Under the pieces are notes generated by a model that worked only from the letters and a program-made list of their open reading frames with translations, was not told where the DNA came from and made no database searches. Positions 1 to 8,408 of a stretch of DNA of 22,670 nt are shown here, in pieces. The DNA is from Priapulus caudatus. Lineage: Eukaryota; Priapulida; Priapulimorpha; Priapulimorphida; Priapulidae. Position numbers and translations under genes: made by a program. Numbering within the stretch: position 1 is the stretch's first letter; the number at the start of each line of letters is the position of its first letter. Location: contig NW_014578076.1 of assembly GCF_000485595.1 (NCBI RefSeq), forward strand, positions 17,799-40,468. The letters run 5' to 3'.

Positions 1-81
1 AGGCTCTTTTTGGCATTTCCGGGGCCCTTTTTGGCATTTCGAGGGCTAAATCGCCCCGAGCCCCCGTGTATTTTTTTCACT

Positions 82-82
<1 letters not shown>
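1..82 (-). mobile_element. hAT-like MITE, copy 1, cut by window edge
   Basis: Partial copy of the family also found at 860-1027, 1264-1430 and 13805-13999. The visible end is the CACTG terminus, reading as CAGTGAAAAAAAT on the - strand, and it abuts a CA microsatellite. This copy carries the core segment TTTTTGGCATTTC twice, as the 13805 copy does; the other two copies carry it once. No target duplication can be judged, because the other end lies outside the window and the flank is simple repeat. Confidence 0.7.

Positions 83-132
<50 letters not shown>
83..132. repeat. (AC)n microsatellite
   Basis: About 25 uninterrupted AC dinucleotides, directly adjoining the end of the MITE copy. A reading frame across it gives poly-His-Thr and is not a gene. 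Confidence 0.97.
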
Positions 133-133
<1 letters not shown>

Positions 134-859
134 GCACGCATGCCAACCTCCACGAATACCATGCATTTAGGTGCATCTCTACAGGTAAAAGCAGGCGCCA
201 ACGTACGGGTCTAGTGTTGTTCAGAGATTGATATAAAGATTATTGAGTGACACATAAGAGACACTTGTTAGCAGTCTAGTAAAATGCAGAACAACAGCTC
301 TCGCGAATACAATTATTCACTACACCGTAAAAAAAATACCTGGCCGCACTTACTCGAGCCGATGAAATGCGAGCCCATTAAATCGACGCATAAATCACGA
401 TGTAATCCGCAAATCTGATTAAAATTGATGCCTATCTGTGTAAAGTGCGCACAATGTAGAAACATGTACGTATGTACATATCTACGCGCATAAAAACAGA
501 TTTCAATTACACATAATTTATTTATTAGCAAATTATGAGGCACTGAACGACATAACTGATGAAATCTTTCAAAGCCTCGGCTCTTCCCTAACATCCAGAG
601 ATCTCTGAATACTCTACTAATTGTTTACTGCACTGCAGAAACAAACACAACGTAAAAATGAAATCGAGGTCGCGGTGAAAATTTTTACAATTCAAGCATT
701 TAATGGCTGCCATCCTTATTGCATCGAGTTTTTAAGCCACAGTTTATAAAGATATTGATAAGGTAACCAAACTGTGCTGTTATCTCGTATTATTAAGCCA
801 TTTTTAATGGTAAAATAGCGCTACCTTCCAAAAAATGAAAACACCTCAGCCTAAAAAAC
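133..859. other. no gene recognised
   Basis: AT-rich sequence with only short, unconvincing reading frames. I see no conserved protein match, RNA gene or clear repeat between the microsatellite and the next MITE copy. Confidence 0.6.
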
Positions 860-1027
860 CAGGGAAAAAAATTGAATTTATTTTTCGGGGCTTACTTTTC
901 AAGCTCGCGTGCATGAAAATAGCACTTTAAAATTTGGTTTGCCTTGAACTCTATGCAAATTTACGGGAGCTCTTTTTGGCATTTCGGGGGCTAAATCGCA
1001 CCGAGCCCCCGTGTATTTTTTTCACTG
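860..1027 (-). mobile_element. hAT-like MITE, copy 2
   Basis: A 168-bp element. On + it begins CAGGGAAAAAAATT and ends ATTTTTTTCACTG, so its termini are imperfect inverted repeats of type CAG(T/G)GAAAAAA. It is flanked by ctaaaaaac at 851-859 and ctaaaaac at 1028-1035, which looks like an 8-bp target duplication with one extra A. An 8-bp duplication and CAG termini are typical of the hAT superfamily. There is no coding capacity. Confidence 0.78.
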
Positions 1028-1263
1028 CTAAAAACCATCGTAACCTGATGGGTCATAGGTGGATTCGCATGGCAGCCAGGTCAGCATTCTATTCTTTGAG
1101 ATTGCGCAATGTTTCATCAGCACCCGGACAGCATTCCACTGAAGTATCGCTTATATTATATCTGGACGAAAATAACTTCTTATGTTTAAAATGTTTAGCT
1201 TTGGTCTGTAATTTTTTCTGACTTGGTTTTGTTCGATCCACTACACATTTTTATTCTTAAGGG

Positions 1264-1430
1264 CAGTGAAAAAAATACACGGGGGCTCGGGGCGATTTAG
1301 CCCCGGAAATGCCAAAAAGAACCCCCGTAAATTTGCATAGAGTTCAATGCAAACCAAATTTTAGAGTGCTATTTTCATGCACGCAAGCTTGAAAAGTAGC
1401 CCCCGAAAAATAAATTTAAAATTTTCCCTG
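1264..1430 (+). mobile_element. hAT-like MITE, copy 3
   Basis: A 167-bp copy in the opposite orientation to the one at 860. It starts CAGTGAAAAAAATACACG and ends ATTTTCCCTG. The flanks cttaaggg (1256-1263) and cttaaagg (1431-1438) match at 7 of 8 positions, the clearest target duplication of the family. Together with copy 2 it makes an inverted pair 236 bp apart, but each copy has its own target duplication, so they are separate insertions and not two ends of one element. Confidence 0.82.
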
Positions 1431-1438
1431 CTTAAAGG

Positions 1439-2174
1439 TAATAATTTTCAGATTATAGCTACATTTCAAAATGTTATTTGGGACCGAAAACTAGTTAGTT
1501 GTAACAATATTGCGTCAAACTAACATTCTCGAAGCACAGAAAATTTAATGCCACTCTATGCTTGGATGATGAAATATTGTTGAACAGTGTTCACTATCTT
1601 ACCTTCGTATTTTGACATTTTATACTTATATCAAGAGTTAATCACATCTTTAGCATTACACTTCCACTTTGTAACTCTACTGTGTTTTATAATAAAGAAC
1701 ACACGTCTGATAATAACTAACGATGAATAGAGAAGCAAGCAATTTAAAATTAACCATTGCAAAATCACGCCGTCTGTGCATGTGACATAAATTAACCTAT
1801 CTAACCTCTCTTCACCTAACAGTCAACCCCCGTAATAGCTGATCAATACAAAACAGGTTATTGGACACATAAAAATCAGCTTAGGTGGACTTTTAAAAAG
1901 AATACTTTTATGAGAAAATGCATTTACCTATACAATATCCACAGGTGCATTCTGAACTGAAGGCAAACGATTACAAAAATCATTACAGAATATTCTGAAT
2001 TTTCTAATATATAGTACCTTACACCGATGCCTTGCATCAGTAAAATATCGTAATTTAACCGAGAGGCAACTTGGTTTATTAATTCCAACCTGCAGATATC
2101 TAAGGTGACCGTTTTTTATGATGAAACTGCGACTACACACAGTCACGCTGCTGCATTATGAAGCAAGCGACACG
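1439..2174. other. no gene recognised
   Basis: AT-rich, with no recognisable protein, RNA gene or repeat. The only notable reading frame (1928-2146, minus strand, 72 residues) has no familiar motif. Confidence 0.55.
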
Positions 2175-2340
2175 CAGGGCTGTAGCCAGAGATAAATTTT
2201 GTAGGAGGCAAATGTTGTGAGTTAAATAACAAGGCGCAAAGCGAGCCAATAGGGCGTGGGGTATGGGGCCAAAAAATAATTTTTGAGAAATTTTGTAGGA
2301 GGCATTTGCCTCCTATTGCCTAATGGTAGCTACGGCCCTG
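2175..2340. mobile_element. hAT-like MITE (CAGGGCYGTAGC termini)
   Basis: A 166-bp element with terminal inverted repeats CAGGGCTGTAGCCA and, read inward from the right, CAGGGCCGTAGCTA. The flanks gcgacacg (2167-2174) and gcgacaag (2341-2348) match at 7 of 8 positions, as expected for a hAT-type target duplication. Inside, the segment AAATTTTGTAGGAGGCA occurs twice as a direct repeat. There is no coding capacity. It differs in sequence from the CAGTGAAAAAA family. Confidence 0.82.
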
Positions 2341-2348
2341 GCGACAAG

Positions 2349-2975
2349 TAGCGAAAGAAAAATCAACACATTTTGTCCATTATGCTGCTTCAGCAACCAT
2401 TCCTAACAAATATTAGCAAGTTTTATATTAATTTTATTGCGTAACATAGAATTCCGTAAATGACAAGATGAAGGATAACTCATTGAATAGTGAATAATAT
2501 TGATTATAAGATCATAAGACATAAAATACTCCCTACAGGAAAGAGTTAATGCCACATGCTACTAACCAGGGTAAGCATGAGTCAACCAGCAGGTGATAAG
2601 ATTGAATGCCTGTGTTTTCGGTCAACTTATATCGGTCCCATTATCGCTTCTATTCCAACATAACCGCAGATACCTCCGGTAGCTTTCTCCGTAAGCGATA
2701 TATCCGACCACGCCGGTCGATTTATTGCAGCATAGAGGATTTGATTATATATGTGATATATAATTTGTTCATTAGCAGCCTCATAAACAAACAATACGGT
2801 TTAACCTGTAAACGTTTACGATCCCATAATTGAGCGATTATTCTTACTGGAGGTGTGACTGCATAAAATCAGGGTGCAGCGAGCGTCACGTTGTTCCCAT
2901 TCTTTCCTCATACGTATGCTAATGCGCTGTCATCAAAATTTAAGAAATCACTCAACATAACACACAACATAACAA
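2349..2975. other. no gene recognised
   Basis: No gene or repeat recognised. A 75-residue plus-strand frame at 2606-2833 has no family features. Confidence 0.55.
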
Positions 2976-2979
2976 ACGT

Positions 2980-3030
2980 GCATACACACACACGCACACA
3001 CGCACGAGCGTGCGCGCACACGCACGCACG

Positions 3031-3065
<35 letters not shown>

Positions 3066-3200
3066 GCACGCACGCACACACACACACACACACACACAAC
3101 ATAACACACGCACACACACACACAAACGTAAAACACAACACAAAAACGTAAACGAACGTACAGCACAAACACGCACACGCACACATATACACGCATATAT
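2980..3200. repeat. CA/CGCA microsatellite cluster
   Basis: Compound array of CA and CGCA units with a GAGCGTGCGCGCA interruption near 3005, fading into degenerate CA/TA sequence. Purines and pyrimidines mostly alternate, so Z-DNA formation is plausible. The several His/Thr-rich and Val/Cys-rich frames across it are artefacts of the repeat. Confidence 0.95.
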
Positions 3201-4262
3201 ATATACATACAGGAATGGGTCCAAGCAGAATTCCGTATGTACTTCAAGAAGACACCGATTGCCTTCCTGTTTTAAAAGAAACGACTCCATTTTCTGGTCC
3301 GTGCCACACCGCTAAGCATACTCAGCACAACTATGCTCAGGCGCGCTGTTGCCGTTGGTCGTTTTCTCGCTCACTTCGCAACCGAAATGCACCAAATTTA
3401 CGCACTACCATGCTGAAATTTTACAATAACTATGTTTTCTGTATACTTACCGAAGTGTTCCTGTCTTCTATTGTATATAACCTGCTGGTTAGAGTTGTAA
3501 TTTTTATAGAAAAAATCCACATATGCACAATGTTTGCGTTTTTCTGGGGTTCGTCCTGGTCGCTTTGGCATTGGCCCAATTCTCCGGTCACGTGACAATC
3601 ACTGGTGACACCTACAGTCAGGAATTGCTCTCAAAATTAATTACAGTAAATAAGGATACGTCAAACATGATAATTTATTAACATTGATCACGCGCTAAGA
3701 AAAAAACGAAGTAAATTAATTATTACATTGATGAGATAGACGAGATGGAACTACTGATTGCGTTGGAGAGCAATGTAAACTCGTGCCGTGATCGTAAGCG
3801 TAACGTGTAAGTGGTGAAACCTGCAGTAAAATCATGACTGAGCGAAACCATGAAACAAAATATATATATATGCGAGAGACGGAAAGGAAGGCATGGCGAA
3901 AAACTAGTACGCGCCATCGTATAGTAAATGTACTTCAGTGCGTGTTGCTAATAACTGCAATAAATTATTATGGCTTGACTTGAATATAAAAGTAGGTGGC
4001 TTGAGGAACATGACATGGTCCTGGCGACATGATTCATAGCATAAATTAACGGATATTTCTATAAATAGGTGCAGTTAATAATTATAAACATTTATTTCAG
4101 ATATTCTATAATCTATAAAATTTCCCGAACTTGCACTGTAACTCCAGTATCACGAGGAATACCAAAAACGCAAAATATATGTAAGAAAATAAATGGTTCA
4201 ATACGCTGCGTACAGAGGTCGCTGTGCACGCTTCCCTCAAGAGGCATGAGAGTTGGGTAATT
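3201..4262. other. no gene recognised
   Basis: No convincing gene. The longest frame (3215-3595, plus strand, 126 residues) has no known domain and no codon bias like the two real genes. No RNA gene or tandem repeat seen. Confidence 0.5.
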
Positions 4263-4552
4263 GAAACTTGTAAAAATAGAAATTTAACATACTCGAATTA
4301 AAGTTAGATATTAAATGTATAGGAACTTAGTTTCGGACGTTCTCCGAACGTTTGCGTGTAGCAGTTGCACCTGTTATTTGGTAGCAATTTCATTTCATTT
4401 GAGTCAAAGACGCGGCGACCTTTTTCACTTTTCACGTACCACATTATCGCTTTTCACGGTCATTAATATTTAATACGATATCAGCGAGTCTTCTTCAACG
4501 TTAGTAGATATAAATGCGTTTTTTTAAAACTAGAATTATAATCGTTAATATC

Positions 4553-4596
4553 TGCCAATTGTACTTTCAGGTAAGCCAGTTAAAACGCAATTGGCA
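4553..4596 (+). promoter_or_regulatory. 9-bp inverted repeat with CCAAT boxes before TSFM start
   Basis: TGCCAATTG (4553-4561) and CAATTGGCA (4588-4596) are perfect inverted copies separated by 26 nt, ending 4 nt before the TSFM ATG. Each arm contains a CCAAT pentamer, in opposite orientations, so they could bind NF-Y-type factors. If transcribed they could instead fold into a hairpin. The loop holds TTTCAGGTAAGC, which can be read as a splice acceptor or as a donor. The structure is plain in the sequence; the function is inference. Confidence 0.4.
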
Positions 4597-4599
4597 ATC

Positions 4600-5646
4600 A
4601 TGTTCAGGACTGGCTTGCTCGTGACCGGTGCCAGGTGCAAGCCCGTGTCACTATCCCTGATTTACTCCTACGCCACGTCCTCGCACAAAACCCTGCTCGC
4701 GAAACTCCGCAAGAAGACCGGCTTCCCCTTCATCAACTGCAAGAAGGCGCTCGAGAAACACGACGACTTTGACGCGGCGCTCGCGTGGCTGAAGAAGGAA
4801 GCGCAGAAGGAGGGATGGTCGAAGGCCACCAAGCTGCAGGGCCGCACGACGCGGCAGGGCCTTGTCGGCATCGTCCTCGAGAAAAACCTCGGCGTCATCG
4901 TCGAGGTGAACTGCGAGACCGACTTCGTCGCACGTAACGACAAGTTCCGCGGGCTCGTCGCGTCGGCCGCCAAGAGCGCGCTCAAGCACTGCCGCTGGAC
5001 GCCCGTCAACGGCCCGCTCGTGCGCGTGGACATGGCCGCGGATGAGATCGGCGCGCTCGGCTGGTCGGAGGGCGGCAAGACACTGCGGGACGCGGTCGCG
5101 TTGCAGATCGGAGCGCTCGGTGAGAACATGAGCGTGCGGCGCGCCGTCTGCCTGCGTCCGAGCGCGGACGTGCGCCTCGCAGCGTACCTGCACCCGCCGG
5201 GCGACCGCGCGGCGAGCGGAGAGTGCGCGACGGGCAAGTTCGGCGCCGTCGTCGCGTACCGCGGCGGCGACGAAGACGACGCGGGGCGACTCGCCGAGCA
5301 ACTGTGTCAGCACATCGTCGGCATGAATCCCACGTCGGTCGGCCGCGACAACGAACAAGACACGGCGGCGGCGGCTTCCCCCTCGACGAACGGCACGCAG
5401 CCGGTGAAGGTAGAGAAGGAAGTGGAAGGGAAGGTACAGGCGGAGGGAGAACCGGAGGAGGATGAGGACGGGTTCGCACGCGCGCAGCCTTTCGTGGGGG
5501 AGGATGAGGAGGAGACGCGGCTGTGGCATCAGGAATTCCTCATCGACCCCCAGCTCACCGTCGGTGAGGTCCTCGTCCAGAACAACCTCGAGATCGTCGA
5601 CTTTGTGCGCTTCGAATGCGGGGAGAGCCTTGAGAAGGAAGACTGA
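4600..5646 (+). CDS. TSFM: mitochondrial elongation factor Ts, single exon
   Basis: Encodes 348 residues. EF-Ts is the nucleotide-exchange factor that regenerates EF-Tu-GTP in mitochondrial translation. Residues 1-30 are Arg/Ser-rich with few acidic residues, like a mitochondrial presequence. Residues 31-81 form the UBA-like EF-Tu-binding domain (LAKLRKKTGFPFINCKKAL, then EGWSKA). The signature VNCETDFVARN follows at 103-113. The dimerisation core contains LGENMSVRRA and HIVGMNPTSVG. The tail VDFVRFECGE (333-342) matches the animal mitochondrial form. Residues of about 245-305 form an acidic, Ala/Glu-rich linker longer than in human TSFM (about 325 residues in all). The start is the ATG at 4600, with A at -3; an in-frame stop lies at 4546-4548, and the TTG at 4591 is not a likely start. 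The GC-rich CDS has no introns, unlike the convergent FPGS. Confidence 0.96.
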   Translation: MFRTGLLVTGARCKPVSLSLIYSYATSSHKTLLAKLRKKTGFPFINCKKALEKHDDFDAALAWLKKEAQKEGWSKATKLQGRTTRQGLVGIVLEKNLGVIVEVNCETDFVARNDKFRGLVASAAKSALKHCRWTPVNGPLVRVDMAADEIGALGWSEGGKTLRDAVALQIGALGENMSVRRAVCLRPSADVRLAAYLHPPGDRAASGECATGKFGAVVAYRGGDEDDAGRLAEQLCQHIVGMNPTSVGRDNEQDTAAAASPSTNGTQPVKVEKEVEGKVQAEGEPEEDEDGFARAQPFVGEDEEETRLWHQEFLIDPQLTVGEVLVQNNLEIVDFVRFECGESLEKED

Positions 5647-5670
5647 CCACGGCCGGAGGTTCGCAAGGCC

Positions 5671-5935
5671 CCCCCGCTCGAGCACGCGCGGCGGATGCTC
5701 CAGCGAGTGTGATCCTCCCTCTCCATCCCTCCCCCTACTCGAGCGCGTGCGGCAGATGCTGCCGGAGGTTCCAGCGAGTGTGACCCTCCCTCCACCTCCT
5801 TCCCCCCGCTCGAGCGCGTGCGGCGGATGCTGCCAGAGGTTCCAGCGTGTGTCTCTCCCTCCACCTCCCTCCCCCTGCTCGAGCGCGTGCGGCCCTCCCT
5901 CCCCCAGCTCGAGCGCGTGCAGGAGATGCAATTGG
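5671..5935 (+). repeat. ~70-bp minisatellite in TSFM 3' region
   Basis: Five copies of a unit anchored on CTCGAGC (5677, 5738, 5809, 5878, 5908; spacings 61, 71, 69 and 30). The full unit reads roughly CTCGAGCGCGTGCGGCGGATG, then CTGCC-GAGGTTCCAGCG, then a CCCTCCCTCC pyrimidine tract. It starts about 25 bp after the TSFM stop and is probably 3' UTR. Frames through it on both strands, including a long minus-strand one, are repeat artefacts. Confidence 0.9.
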
Positions 5936-6139
5936 ATTCGGATTCGGATTAGATTCAATCGTACGGAGTGGAAGTAGATTCTACTGGAGATTTCCCATGC
6001 TAACACCATCCTGGGAAATTTTCTGTTTCGGGTTACGAGATGATCGCACGTTTCAAAATGGTACATTTGTGTGCATTTGTTCTTTGTGGAAACGAAATGT
6101 TGGGACCAGTAGGGACCAAATACACACACTCCTCTAAGG

Positions 6140-6157
6140 TTTATTTATAACAATAAA
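6140..6157. promoter_or_regulatory. back-to-back polyadenylation signals
   Basis: TTTATT at 6140-6145 is AATAAA on the minus strand, and AATAAA lies on the plus strand at 6152-6157. The plus signal is about 510 bp after the TSFM stop and is its first canonical hexamer. The minus signal could end FPGS transcripts, giving a 3' UTR of about 1.9 kb; an ATTAAA on the minus strand at 7142-7147 is an alternative. The hexamers are visible; use is inferred. Confidence 0.5.
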
Positions 6158-7505
6158 AATGGAAATGCACCAAAGACAATGATCGGTATGAATACATCAG
6201 AATAGTTTCTCTTGATCTTGCTTTACATTGTCTGCAATGTGATTAGAGTTTTTCATTATAGAACTTTATGATAACAATGCATATCATGTAACAACATGAT
6301 TCAATCCACGTGTGCTATACATTAGTAGTGAAGCGCATTGCACATGGCATACAGTATAAACCAAGAATGTGTCATTACACCAGTATCTGTGTAAAAACAT
6401 GTACACACTCATACATTAAAACTTCTATAGTATCAGTGACACTGATTGAAAACTATAATACAAGACAAACCTCAAGTAATTGATTAGAGATCAATAATTG
6501 TTAAATACGAACAATTAAATGCGAGTGAACTTACCCGTTATATGCAAACATGTACGTAACAACATTGTCATTTCAGTTGCATGCGTAAATTTCACAACAA
6601 TTCGCCACTGTTACCACAGTCACTTTCACATAGCACTAAATTCCTTCTATTATTCTGCTGGCTCAAAAGACTACAGCCGCTGCTACGGCAACAACGAACA
6701 ACGAACAACGAACAACAATGCCTTGCAACGGAAATTGCGTTTGTTTTGAGTTATGATAGTTATTCGCACCTCAAATGTCTCACATGACATGAAATATACA
6801 TTTCACACAATGGATCATTGAAGATACACTTGCTTTTAGTTGAATGTTTACTCGTATCCTAACTACTACGTACATCAATACTGGCAAGTAGAAGACAGAA
6901 GGCACTTCATCTCAAGATCAGCACGAACACTATATACAAGTTTAACCCAGTTGATGTTCCAAAGATCACCGATTAGCCACTCTTCTCACATCCATCGATC
7001 ACTGCATGCCATTTCTAGCTTGGCACTACAACAGATTCGTTCTTGCTCAATCGATTAGTACAGACTGAGTCACTGACAAACTCAAATGATAAAAACAGAC
7101 TATAAAATCAAATGGGACTGCCTCATCGGTCCCATAGTTCTTTTAATCGGGGTCAGTTCTTTTTATATACAAAAAACGTGGTGCACAATCCCTTTACTTC
7201 AAAAATTAATCTAATTCTGGTAGGAATGCATGTCCACTACGAAATAAATATATCAAAAACCGCGATTGTTCGACAAAAGGTCTGCGTGGCAAGAAGCAGT
7301 CGCGCGACCTTTTCGATTTGATGGACAACCAGCGATTGTGAACAATCGCACGAACAACGATTGTCTCGCAGCGATTAAATATTTAAACACTGGTTCCATT
7401 CACGAGGCACACTTCATAGCTGCCGTCATTACGTCACTCCGATACCCACCTAACCCCTCCCACCCCCGCACCTCTGATACTCACCTCCTACATACTCGGC
7501 TCCAC
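6158..7505. other. region between gene 3' ends, no gene recognised
   Basis: Likely FPGS 3' UTR or spacer. A short 7-bp repeat (ACGAACA, three copies) lies at about 6692-6715. Around 7262-7375 several GCGATTGT/ACAATCGC inverted motifs occur, including the near-perfect hairpin GCGATTGTGAACAATCGC at about 7333. No protein or RNA gene recognised. Confidence 0.5.
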
Positions 7506-7529
7506 TTAGGATTAGGGTTAGGGTTAGGG
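7506..7529. repeat. interstitial telomere-type repeat
   Basis: Four head-to-tail hexamers, TTAGGA then TTAGGG three times, on the plus strand. It is short, with no obvious inverted repeats beside it. Confidence 0.85.
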
Positions 7530-7740
7530 ATATAAGCCATGTCTAGTACCGGAGGTATGACTGTGGAATCGTTCTGTGGAAGATTTGGGACTTTGAATGT
7601 TATACGTCAACGCTATCACGTGACTGTTCCCTCCACGCCCGGGGATGAGCAAACACCCCTCACCAACCCCGCCACCATCTTCCCTGGCAGTTGCTCAATT
7701 GACTCCGGCACCACCCTCTGTCGCCTTGTGAATACAACTA

Positions 7741-8019
7741 TTCCCTTACCTTCTCCCCCTCTCTCCAACCCTCTCCTCTTCCCTCGCCTCCCCTAGTTGC
7801 ACCCTCCTCTACCATCACTTCACGGATAGTGATGACAGTTCTCTATCCTCTCCTCCCCTTGTCCTCTCTCTTATCTGATCCTCTTCTTTTTGCCCCTGCC
7901 CCTTCCTATCCTCTTTCCTTTCCTCTGCTCCTCTTCCCTATCCTCTCTGCCACTTTCCTATCTTCCTTTCTCCTTCCCCTGGCACTTCCCTCCCCTCCCC
8001 GCCCTCCTCCTCTGCCCAC
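7741..8019. repeat. pyrimidine-rich tract (+), purine-rich in FPGS sense
   Basis: Long run of CT-rich sequence on the plus strand (CCTCTCCTCTTCCC type), ending just before the FPGS stop codon. In an FPGS transcript it would be a GA-rich 3' UTR. The reading frames in it (Leu/Pro/Ser-rich) are composition artefacts. Confidence 0.75.
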
Positions 8020-8022
8020 TCA

Positions 8023-8408
8023 TCATTTCCCCGTCATGTCTGGGTCGAGCACGCCCAGCACGCCCCCTACGAGATGCAAGCTTCCAGTAACGAGTAGCTG
8101 CACGCGATCCGCATCCCGCAGCATCCGCGGCGTCTGCGTCGTCGTCGTCGCGGCGACGGGAGGCACGTGGGCGTCGCGCTCGCCGACCACCCACCGCAGC
8201 GCGTGCGCGATGCACGGGAAGATCGCCGTGGTAACGCCGTCCTCCGACTGCTCCGGGGAGCAGGGGGCGCCGCCGTCGGCGCCGGGAGGCGGCGGGTCGG
8301 GTCGTAGCGCCGCGAGGTCGCGGCGGGCGATGAGCTTGAGGTAGACGTTCTTGTGTTCGTGGCAGCGCGACATGACAGAGTCGGCCGAAACGGTGAAGTT
8401 GCTCTGAT
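8023..8408 (-). CDS. FPGS: FPGS exon 12, C-terminus
   Basis: 2 nt plus 127 codons and TGA. Encodes [16 protein letters not shown], a variable Pro/Gly-rich stretch, then [11 protein letters not shown] and [19 protein letters not shown]. These match the human NFT, SCISHALQW and [15 protein letters not shown] blocks. Acceptor TTCGCCGCAG. Confidence 0.96.

Noticed and set aside
860-1430. Reading 860-1430 as one element with 170-bp inverted ends
   Set aside because: Each half has its own different 8-bp flanking duplication, so they are two insertions in opposite orientation.
2891-3315. His/Thr and Val/Cys-rich frames
   Set aside because: Translations of the CA/CGCA microsatellite.
4591-4599. TTG at 4591 as TSFM start
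   Set aside because: A non-AUG start is unlikely in an animal nuclear gene when an in-frame ATG with A at -3 lies 9 nt downstream.
4651-6129. 492-residue minus-strand open frame antisense to TSFM
   Set aside because: It is the shadow of a GC-rich coding exon plus the 3' minisatellite. Composition is Arg/Glu/Leu-rich with no family motif, while the plus strand is unmistakably EF-Ts.
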